From NCBI RefSeq assembly GCF_006459125.1, contig NZ_CP041070.1, positions 2,480,001-2,544,000 on the forward strand: a DNA stretch of 64,000 bases, in the 5' to 3' direction. A model generated the notes under the pieces. The model saw nothing but the letters and a program-made list of their open reading frames with translations, had not been told where the DNA came from and did no database searches. A program made the position numbers and the translations under genes. This DNA comes from Halarcobacter anaerophilus. Its GTDB lineage: Bacteria > Campylobacterota > Campylobacteria > Campylobacterales > Arcobacteraceae. Below are positions 33,801-44,154 of this stretch, one piece after another (the stretch's first letter is position 1; the number at the start of each line of letters is the position of its first letter).

Positions 33801-35857
33801 TAATAAAAGTCTCCTACTTCTTTATGATATGAAATAAGATCTTTTTCATTTATTGACGTATAAAAAACTTGTTGTATCCTGTCATGGGAAAACTGATAAA
33901 AGTTTTTATCGATTATGGAAGATTTGGTTATCCATTCATCTTGCAAACATGAATTTAAAATCTCTTCAAAGTTCTCTTTTTCTTTAAATATATCTTTTAA
34001 AACCACAATATCAAAATTATTTCCTATACATGACGCTTTTTTTAAAAATTCTATTTTCAAATTATCTAAAGATGCTATCCTGGTTTCCAAAAATTCTATA
34101 ATATTACTACTTGCTTTTATCTGTTTTAATTCATCTATTTTACAATACCAAGAGTTCTTCTCTTCATCAAAAAAAAGAGTATTATTCTGCTGTATCTGCT
34201 TTAATAGTTGAATAACAAAGAAAGCATTGCCACCCGTTTTTTTATGTAAGAGTTCGGATATCTCATCACTGTTATTTATAGTAATATTTGAATCTAACAG
34301 ACTTTTTATATCTAAAGGAGTAAGAGGTTTTAAATTATATTTATTTAATAAAATATCAAAACTCTCAAATAATTCCAACTCTTTTTTTAGTAATTTATTT
34401 TTTGATAACTCATTATCTCTATAAGTTATTATTACTTTGACATTATTTAGATTTAAAAGAAGATTCTCTAACCATTTTATAGTAACAGAATCAGCCCATT
34501 GCATATCATCCATAAAAATAAGTAAAGGATTGTTTTTTGTTGAAAAAAGTTTTAAAAATTTAAATAATTGACTGTTAAATCTATTTTTTGATTCACTAGG
34601 ATCTAATTGATCTACATCAGGTAAATCACCGATAACAACTCTTAATTCAGGTATTATTCCAAACAATACTTTTACATCTCTACCTAAATGCAATAATATT
34701 TTATTTTTCCATTTATTTAAAGTTTCATCATCTTCAAGCAACAACTCTTTTGCCAATTTTCTGAAACAGTCATATAAAACTTTATAAGGAGTATTGTTTT
34801 TATAATCATCAAATTTTACATTTATAAAATTTTTAAATATTTCATCTGCATTTTCAAGAACTTTATTTACAAAAGAAGTTTTCCCTATCCCTGAAGGTCC
34901 GTAAATAATAAATAATTGATTTTTACTTTCATTTTTATATAAAGCCTCTTTAAAAGAAGAAAGTTCTAAGTTTCTACCGAAAAAAGTCTTTTTACCTATT
35001 AAAAAATCTTTTTTATGTTTATTAATTTCAAAATCTAATACATCTAAATTATTATCAAGTCTTTTTTGAATTTTTTTTAAATCTAAAAGAAGAGAAAAAA
35101 TACTGTCATATCTGTCTATAGGATTTTTTTCAATCATCTTATTAATAATCAGTGATAAGACTTTTGGTATATCATTATTAAAATTGCTTACTAAAGGCAA
35201 ATCTTTTGCAATAATATTGTAAGACAAAGAATCTTTTTTCTCTTTACTATAAGGAATAAAACCTGCTAACAATTCATAAAAGAGTATTCCTAAAGAGAAA
35301 ATATCAGTTTTATAATCAACTTCCATGTTAATTCTATTTGTCTGTTCAGGAGAGTTATAAAATGATTTATTATTAAAAGATGGACAGCTGTAACCTTTAT
35401 TAAAAGAGTAGTTAAAATTTAACAATCTTATATCGTGCAGTTTCTTGTTAATTAAAATTGAATCAGCATCTATATTATTATGTATAACACCCTTTTTATG
35501 TAAATAATCTAATGCTTCACAAAACTTAATTGCTATTGATATAAACTCATTCAAATTCTCTTTATTAACATACTTAAAATTCTCTTTGAGAGGAATTCCT
35601 TCATACTTTTCAAATATTACAAAAAGTCTGTTATCGACTTTTTTTTTATCTAGTGCTTTAAGTATATATTTATGATCACATTTCGATAGTATATTAAATT
35701 CATTTATTAACTCATTACTTTCACTTTGTAAAGAGTGAATCTCTTTTGTTGTTTTAGCTAAAAACTTGTTTTTTAAATCTGATGTAACTGTATTATATAT
35801 ATTAAAATTGCTATATGAATATTTTAAAGTTTCTAATTTAAAATCTTTAATTGACAA
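30869..35857 (-). CDS. Pseudokinase-AAA ATPase-helical repeat-GAF-GGDEF signalling protein
   Basis: 1662 residues in this order: Ser/Thr kinase-like domain (about 1-260), AAA/NACHT-like ATPase (about 290-570; Walker A GPSGIGKTS at 320-328, Walker B LLIFMDD at 445-451), helical TPR-like region (about 620-1240), GAF (about 1270-1425), coiled coil (about 1425-1490) and GGDEF (GGEEF at 1579-1583, with an RxxD inhibitory site RKND). The kinase core is degenerate: HRD is HNN (126-128), the catalytic-loop Asn is Ser133, DFG is NFN (147-149) and no glycine loop is visible, while SPEQ and DIFSLGILFYELL are kept. No membrane helix or signal peptide is evident. The start is a TTG with AGGAT upstream; no ATG exists nearby. 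Related cyanobacterial proteins end in histidine kinases; here the output should be cyclic di-GMP. Confidence 0.88.
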   Translation of the reverse strand: MSIKDFKLETLKYSYSNFNIYNTVTSDLKNKFLAKTTKEIHSLQSESNELINEFNILSKCDHKYILKALDKKKVDNRLFVIFEKYEGIPLKENFKYVNKENLNEFISIAIKFCEALDYLHKKGVIHNNIDADSILINKKLHDIRLLNFNYSFNKGYSCPSFNNKSFYNSPEQTNRINMEVDYKTDIFSLGILFYELLAGFIPYSKEKKDSLSYNIIAKDLPLVSNFNNDIPKVLSLIINKMIEKNPIDRYDSIFSLLLDLKKIQKRLDNNLDVLDFEINKHKKDFLIGKKTFFGRNLELSSFKEALYKNESKNQLFIIYGPSGIGKTSFVNKVLENADEIFKNFINVKFDDYKNNTPYKVLYDCFRKLAKELLLEDDETLNKWKNKILLHLGRDVKVLFGIIPELRVVIGDLPDVDQLDPSESKNRFNSQLFKFLKLFSTKNNPLLIFMDDMQWADSVTIKWLENLLLNLNNVKVIITYRDNELSKNKLLKKELELFESFDILLNKYNLKPLTPLDIKSLLDSNITINNSDEISELLHKKTGGNAFFVIQLLKQIQQNNTLFFDEEKNSWYCKIDELKQIKASSNIIEFLETRIASLDNLKIEFLKKASCIGNNFDIVVLKDIFKEKENFEEILNSCLQDEWITKSSIIDKNFYQFSHDRIQQVFYTSINEKDLISYHKEVGDFYYKRYKDNKEYLLTFVNHYNKAKQYFINMNKNDFLANLNHEAALIARSNGDFEMSLNFMKNAFSLYSNVKLLDTRDELFKDFAIAEHLVLNKTKALSYYKEALKYIKNDLKKAYIYEQMIKLHTDFSEFNEAYKIGKAALKLFDLNIPRGFNFLIFIKEYLELELKLKNKKVENLLNLDEAKEERAIIIIKILSSVLKAAYQIRPELCVLISMLLVKSCLKHGDTKDAVIGFMVYGVIFKGGILEKHQLGYKYATLSLDMIKKYNNTVLAPEVKFVSGYFGLSWIIPASLTEQNWHESYKSGMHIGDWFHSACAAAGIVQSMFMRGVNFQLIQEQILEFEKGLSKIGAKEQLEAIKSVKQAIKNIQGKTNNTVSFSDESFNEDEYIKNLDNFSSLHFAHFYYINKMISLYIHESYELAFEVSKKSRKFLNASKGMFHSCEHFFYEALIYLQCFNSFNVKDKIIYLKRVKTTIEKFEKYSKDCAENFIVRKYILNGELNRLNKDYIKAQNQFLKAIEISQIYSQYNLKIIACRLLYKIYDSLKQESFAKLYKEEFQNSFISWGAGKYLDSEENEKTSVEKSLNINTLIRSSEAIFREQKLSNLLKSLIRILLENSGAQNIVIILEEDFEYKVEAIYLNDDENSFDVLIDKRYQECKNIIQNIVKYVIRTKESVIINDLEDDPIFSKEINIIQREVKSVLSFPLILRNSLKGIIYLENNLLTGVFTKEKIDLLKHLSTQIAISIENAKMYKNLEQKVQERTKDLDIKNEKLKDQNLILQEQNNKILELNSSIVEENEKRKVVEQKLQEAIKKLDQLATIDALTQLKNRRIFDEVLKKECSRITRNNEVLSLIMCDIDFFKQYNDFYGHLQGDECLKEISKVFISNIKRKNDLVARYGGEEFAIILPNTTRKKALVIAQEISKDVRKLKIPHIKSNISDFVTLSMGIATTDDIKIISPNTLIKFADDALYRAKQNGRDQIK

Positions 35858-35971
35858 TTTTTATCCTATAAAAAAATATCTATATAATATACAAAGTAAT
35901 ATTACAAGAAAGTAAAAAAAGAAGATTAAAAGAGAAAGGCTAAAAAGGCATTGGAGGGAGGTAAAAAGGCT

Positions 35972-36025
35972 AAAAAAAAAGCCTTGTCTTAGACAACTAA
36001 AGATAAGTTGAGAAAGATAAGGCTT
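35972..36025 (-). terminator. rRNA operon terminator
   Basis: A two-tier hairpin: an outer stem AAGCCTT.TCTT with its complement and an inner CAACT/AGTTG stem, followed on the minus strand by nine T. It lies just after the 5S gene. The 114 nt from here to the next gene are AT-rich and hold nothing else that I recognise. Confidence 0.88.
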
Positions 36026-36041
36026 AAAAATAAACTCAAGA

Positions 36042-36157
36042 GCTGGCAGCGGCTTACGTTTCCACTCCCGTAGGGAGCAGTATTATCAGCGCAGAGGTGC
36101 TTGACTTCCGGGTTCGGAATGGAGCCGGGTATTTCCACCTCGCTAAAACCACCAGCA
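36042..36157 (-). rRNA. rrf: 5S ribosomal RNA
   Basis: About 116 nt. On the minus strand the 5' end GCTGGTGG pairs with the 3' end CTGCCAGC, and the conserved CCGAACCCGGAAGTCAAGC block is in the middle. The ends are estimated from stem pairing. Confidence 0.93.
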
Positions 36158-36160
36158 ATA

Positions 36161-36201
36161 TGAGTAAAGAAACTATTTTTAATAATATATCTCTTTACTC
36201 A
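36161..36201 (-). repeat. Hairpin in the 23S-5S spacer
   Basis: Perfect 10-bp inverted repeat (TGAGTAAAGA at 36161-36170 with its complement at 36192-36201) around an AT-only loop. Probably an RNA processing structure between 23S and 5S. Confidence 0.6.
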
Positions 36202-36258
36202 CATCTTCTGAGTTCTTTAAATTAATGTTAAGTCTTTTGACACTCTTTTGAGTTTAAC

Positions 36259-36279
36259 TCAATAAGATAGTAAACCAAG
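36259..36279 (-). repeat. 23S processing stem, 3' strand
   Basis: Positions 36259-36271 are perfectly complementary to 39265-39277 (13 bp), and 36275-36279 to 39258-39262, with a small bulge. The two strands flank mature 23S rRNA, the layout of an RNase III processing stem. Confidence 0.7.
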
Positions 36280-36291
36280 AAATTTATAAAA

Positions 36292-39168
<2,877 letters not shown>

Positions 39169-39525
39169 TTAATCTCCTTTAAAAATTTTCATTTTTAAAG
39201 GGACCAATTTGAGAATAAAATAACTTTCGTTATTCTACCTTTTTTGAATAATTATTCCTTGGCTACTATCTTATTGAATTAACTTCAATAATATAGTTGT
39301 GTCTATCATGTTTTTACTATTTCTAGTAAATTTTAGATATGAAATTTTTTTGTTTTTTAAATCATCTTTATACGAAAGATATTGATTTAAACGAAAAAAT
39401 TAAAGACTTTAACATTATGTTTTTAAATATCACTTTGACTTTAAAAGTCAAATATAAATTCAACTTTTTTATTGAACTTATATTTGATTTTTATTTCAAA
39501 ACTCTTTTTCTTGATTTGTTATAGA
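39169..39525 (-). other. Spacer between tRNA-Ala and 23S rRNA
   Basis: 357 nt of AT-rich spacer without a gene. It holds an 11-bp hairpin at 39176-39201 (CCTTTAAAAAT and complement), the 5' strand of the 23S processing stem (39258-39277), and a second hairpin at 39448-39487 (10 bp, one mismatch, 5 bp, 8-nt loop). The short open frame here is chance. Confidence 0.75.
39258..39277 (-). repeat. 23S processing stem, 5' strand
   Basis: Partner of 36259-36279: ACTATCTTATTGA matches perfectly over 13 bp and CTTGG over 5 bp. Confidence 0.7.
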
Positions 39526-39601
39526 TGGTGGAGATAAGCGGGATCGAACCGCTGACCTCCTGCGTGCAAGGCAGGCGCTCTCCCAGCTGAGCTATATCCC
39601 C
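39526..39601 (-). tRNA. trnA: tRNA-Ala (anticodon TGC)
   Basis: 76-nt cloverleaf with encoded CCA; acceptor GGGGATA with TATCTCC (one G-U), anticodon loop CTTGCAC. Lies in the 16S-23S spacer, downstream of tRNA-Ile. Confidence 0.97.
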
Positions 39602-39638
39602 ATCTACTGGATAATCCTTCTATCAGATTATTTAATAA

Positions 39639-39715
39639 TGGTGGGCCTACCAGGACTTGAACCTGGGACCTCACGATTATCAGTCGAGCGCTCTAGCCAG
39701 CTGAGCTATAGGCCC
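39639..39715 (-). tRNA. trnI: tRNA-Ile (anticodon GAT)
   Basis: 77-nt cloverleaf with encoded CCA; acceptor GGGCCTA with TAGGCCC, anticodon loop CTGATAA. First tRNA of the 16S-23S spacer. Confidence 0.97.
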
Positions 39716-39741
39716 ATTCTCACCTATTTGTCTTAAATAAC

Positions 39742-39763
39742 CTTTATAAACCGAATATGATAA
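39742..39763 (-). repeat. 16S processing stem, 3' strand
   Basis: Perfectly complementary over 22 nt to 41448-41469. The two strands lie just outside mature 16S rRNA and would close the precursor into the long stem cut by RNase III. A further 9-bp hairpin (GAGACTTAA and complement) lies between this strand and the 16S 3' end. Confidence 0.85.
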
Positions 39764-39819
39764 TTAATGCAATCTTTGATTGCTTTGGAGACTTAAAACG
39801 AATTAAGTCTCTCTTCTCT

Positions 39820-41336
<1,517 letters not shown>

Positions 41337-41447
41337 AAAAAGTTTAATCTGACTTTGATTTATAATATCTTTCAATTACAAATTAAATCTCATTGTGTTA
41401 TAGACAAGGATATATGTTTTACATTTATCCTGTTTCTTTATTCTTGT

Positions 41448-41469
41448 TTATCATATTCGGTTTATAAAG
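41448..41469 (-). repeat. 16S processing stem, 5' strand
   Basis: Leader-side partner of 39742-39763 with 22 of 22 complementary bases. It lies in the 218-nt leader between the promoter and 16S; that leader holds no gene. Confidence 0.85.
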
Positions 41470-41553
41470 ATTACTTTCCTCTTAACAAACCTTCGTTTTT
41501 AAAGATCTTAATCTCTTTAGAACTTTGTGTCGTTCCTCTGAAATTGGACGGGA

Positions 41554-41582
41554 ATTATAATAGATTTTTTCCCCCTTGTCAA
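41554..41582 (-). promoter_or_regulatory. rRNA operon promoter
   Basis: On the minus strand, TTGACA (41577-41582) and TATAAT (41554-41559) are separated by exactly 17 bp, a full sigma-70 consensus. It is followed by a GC-rich discriminator TCCCGTCC, the kind of start region associated with stringent control. A consensus -35 is rare in this window. Confidence 0.92.
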
Positions 41583-41633
41583 GAACTTTTCCTAAAATCT
41601 CGCTTAAATTTTTAAATTCTTTTCTCTTCCTCT

Positions 41634-42254
41634 CTATTCTATGTACGTATATCCACTCTTTGGTTCTATTATTATCCCTATTTCTCGACCTTCTTCTGAT
41701 TTTAGCTCTATTTTACATCTCTGTTTTATCTCATATTTATTTTCTTGATTTTCATAATTACTAAGCTTTGAATACACTTTCCCATCATTTCCAAAAGAAA
41801 TTTGCCCCAAACTTGATGTCATGTTACAACTTATATTTACATCACTTATTCCATACTCTTTTGTAAGAAGAACATATTTACTTGTATTTGAATTTGTTTC
41901 ACAACTATTTGATGAATAAATCTTTTTATTTGTTAAAGGATCACTTATCGCTTCATCTATATTTGGATGCCCTTTCATATTTTCATCACTATATATTATG
42001 TAATATATTCCTCCTATACTTTGTTTACATCTGAAAAACTTAAAAGTCCATCTTTTTTTATGCCATAGTTTGTTATCGTAAGCTTCTTTACTGTCTACTA
42101 AGGCTTGATACCTTGTCTGTTTTAAATATAAGACTATTCGATTTGCCGCATCTTCTAAATTGTTTTTGTCAATTTTTATAAAAAAGGAGTAGTAACATAT
42201 GGATAGTAGAAGTATTATTAGGATTAGTTCAAGTAAAGAAAAACTTCTTTTCAT
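41634..42254 (-). CDS. Pseudopilin-like protein with type II/IV prepilin N-terminus
   Basis: 206 residues. The N-terminus MKRSFSLLELILIILLL has the form of a prepilin peptidase site: short basic leader, cut expected before Phe5, glutamate five residues on, then a hydrophobic helix. The rest is a small periplasmic domain with several cysteines (for example SCET, NISCNM) as in minor pseudopilins. It overlaps the preceding membrane protein by one base. No type II secretion or type IV pilus assembly genes are in the window, so the partner machinery must be elsewhere. Confidence 0.75.
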   Translation of the reverse strand: MKRSFSLLELILIILLLSICYYSFFIKIDKNNLEDAANRIVLYLKQTRYQALVDSKEAYDNKLWHKKRWTFKFFRCKQSIGGIYYIIYSDENMKGHPNIDEAISDPLTNKKIYSSNSCETNSNTSKYVLLTKEYGISDVNISCNMTSSLGQISFGNDGKVYSKLSNYENQENKYEIKQRCKIELKSEEGREIGIIIEPKSGYTYIE

Positions 42255-43450
42255 TAGTTTTTTATTATATATGCAGTTGCAACTGTTTTATCTAAATACT
42301 TAATCGATATTTTTTTATCGTAATAATATTTTTTATTTGTTGAAACGAAATACCTGTTTCCCTCTTTTATCCCATAGAATTTTAATCTAAGCAATAACTC
42401 TTGTTGATCACTTTCAATTTCATTAATATTATTCTTTTTTAGTTTAGCAGCTAACTCTTTTGCAATATTATAGTTGTAAGCAAAATGTTTTTTAGGATTT
42501 TCAAGAAAAAGATACAAAGGTTTATTAAAAATTGTAAGTGTTGCATTAAGAAGCAAAATAAAAAGGGTTATAGAGGCTACATATCTATGTTTTCTTCTAA
42601 ATTGAGGTAATCTCACTCTGTAACTCTGTAAAAAGTTTTTCACCATATAAGGTAAAAAGATAACAACAAAAGGTGCATAGTCTTCAATATATATTCTTTG
42701 TCTAAATGAGAATAATAAAGAAAAGGCTAAGGATGTAGCCGAGATATACCAAACTATATGTCTGTTTCCTTTTACCCCTTCCCTGTAAATTGTATAAAAG
42801 AAGTAGATAAAAAGAAGAGGTGAAAATATTGAAGCATATATTGCAAAGGTATCTACTAAAAAACCTCTTGGCTTTCCACCCGTGTCAAATCCGTAAAGTG
42901 CCATTGAAACACAAAACAAAATAAAAGAGCTTATTAAAAGTTTTTTGTCAAAATCTTTTAAAGCATAAAAAAACAGAGCAAGGAAGAATATTGCAAAAGA
43001 GTTATCTATAAATAAAAAAAGGATTAAGAGTATATAACAATGCCTTTTTGTAGATTTTAAATAATTCAAATATAATAAAGTAAAAAATGTAACTATTATT
43101 GCGCTGTTAACCAATAATGAGGCACTTAAGAGCCCAGGTAATAACATAAAAATAAGTATAGAAAGTAGTCGATCACTCTCTTTTTTAAAAAGATTATCCG
43201 TAAATCTATACATTAGAAGAATACTAAAAAAGTAAAAAAGAATAAAAGGAGCCCTTAGGGCATAATCATTTTGTCCGAAAATAGCAATTGAAGTATTCGT
43301 AATAATAGATAATAATGAATTATTTATAAATACGTTTAAGGCTTCTTTATAAGAAATACTTAAAGTATCTACCGTAAAAAAGAGTATAGATAATACTACA
43401 AAAAGAGTTGTATAAAAAATTATTTTGTAAATATTATCAGATAGACTCAT
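42254..43450 (-). CDS. Polytopic membrane protein, likely lipid-linked glycosyltransferase (GT39/ArnT-like)
   Basis: 398 residues with about ten predicted membrane helices. The first periplasmic loop has an acidic residue followed by RAPFILFYF, as in the GT39/ArnT/PMT-like GT-C fold (usually D/E pairs, then R-hP). Helices are spaced as in that superfamily and a soluble C-terminal tail of about 80 residues follows. The donor and acceptor cannot be told. It overlaps pabA by 4 nt (ATGA). Confidence 0.6.
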   Translation of the reverse strand: MSLSDNIYKIIFYTTLFVVLSILFFTVDTLSISYKEALNVFINNSLLSIITNTSIAIFGQNDYALRAPFILFYFFSILLMYRFTDNLFKKESDRLLSILIFMLLPGLLSASLLVNSAIIVTFFTLLYLNYLKSTKRHCYILLILFLFIDNSFAIFFLALFFYALKDFDKKLLISSFILFCVSMALYGFDTGGKPRGFLVDTFAIYASIFSPLLFIYFFYTIYREGVKGNRHIVWYISATSLAFSLLFSFRQRIYIEDYAPFVVIFLPYMVKNFLQSYRVRLPQFRRKHRYVASITLFILLLNATLTIFNKPLYLFLENPKKHFAYNYNIAKELAAKLKKNNINEIESDQQELLLRLKFYGIKEGNRYFVSTNKKYYYDKKISIKYLDKTVATAYIIKN

Positions 43451-44016
43451 ATTTTTAAAAAATTGTTTATTATAGTAAATCCATGTTCACTCATTATTGA
43501 TTCAGGATGGAACTGAACACCGTATATATCTTTCCCTTCTATCTCTAAAGACATAATTTCATCATCATCCATACTGTATGAAGTTGGAATAATGCATTTT
43601 GGGAGATTCTCTTTATTGACTATTAAAGAGTGATATCTTGTTTGAACAAACTCTTTAGGTAAGCCTTCAAAGATTTTTGTCTCTTTTACTACTCTTATTT
43701 TTGAAGTTTTTCCATGCATCATATTTTTTGCTCTTATTACTTCACCGCCAAAAACCTGAGCAATACTTTGATGCCCCAGGCATATTCCTAAAATCGGTTT
43801 TTTATCGGCAAAAAAGTCAATCACTTCCAAACAAATACCGGCTTCATTTGGAGTTGCAGGTCCAGGAGATATAATTATTTTTTCAGGATTTAAAGCTTCA
43901 ATCTCTTTTACCGACATTTCATCATTTCTTATAACTTTTAAATTTGCTCCTAATTCTAAGCAGTATTGAACAATATTATATGTAAAAGAGTCATAATTAT
44001 CAATCATCAAAATCAT
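43447..44016 (-). CDS. pabA: Glutamine amidotransferase, anthranilate/aminodeoxychorismate synthase component II
   Basis: Class I amidotransferase of 189 residues from ATG (MILMIDNYDSFTYN); a TTG six codons upstream lies on top of the ribosome-binding GAGG and is less likely. The catalytic triad is visible in GICLGHQSIAQ (Cys nucleophile) and QFHPESI (His, Glu). PabA and TrpG cannot be separated by sequence alone, and one protein often serves both folate and tryptophan pathways. No trpE/pabB is adjacent; the gene heads an operon with two membrane/envelope genes. Confidence 0.88.
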   Translation of the reverse strand: MILMIDNYDSFTYNIVQYCLELGANLKVIRNDEMSVKEIEALNPEKIIISPGPATPNEAGICLEVIDFFADKKPILGICLGHQSIAQVFGGEVIRAKNMMHGKTSKIRVVKETKIFEGLPKEFVQTRYHSLIVNKENLPKCIIPTSYSMDDDEIMSLEIEGKDIYGVQFHPESIMSEHGFTIINNFLKI

Positions 44017-44142
44017 TTTATATTTTTTCCTCAATAAATTAATTAAAGTAATGATTATAACACTTTTTATATTTAATCTATATTTTTTAAGTTTATAAAC
44101 CCCTAACTCTTCCCAATAACACAGAATTAATTAAAGATTATA

Positions 44143-44148
44143 TATAAT
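44143..44148 (+). promoter_or_regulatory. Possible -10 box at a leaderless start
   Basis: TATAAT ending 6 nt before the ATG of the periplasmic-sensor GGDEF gene, which has no ribosome-binding site. If used, transcription would begin at or next to the start codon. The DNA is very AT-rich, so chance is a real alternative. Confidence 0.3.
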
Positions 44149-44154
44149 TATTAT

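Noticed and set aside
30869-35857. The kinase-like domain as an active Ser/Thr kinase
   Set aside because: HRD, the catalytic-loop Asn and DFG are all substituted, so activity is unlikely on current evidence.
39339-39524. 61-codon frame in the tRNA-Ala/23S spacer
   Set aside because: Antisense to the rRNA transcript, low-complexity Phe/Leu-rich translation and no ribosome-binding site.
41495-41507. boxA-like antitermination sequence in the rRNA leader (GATCTTTAAAAAC on the minus strand)
   Set aside because: The match to TGCTCTTTAACA is only partial in AT-rich DNA and no boxB-like hairpin is next to it; kept as a note.
41355-41764. Open frames in the rRNA leader and over the pseudopilin 3' end
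   Set aside because: They run antisense to the rRNA promoter and the pseudopilin gene and have no recognisable content.
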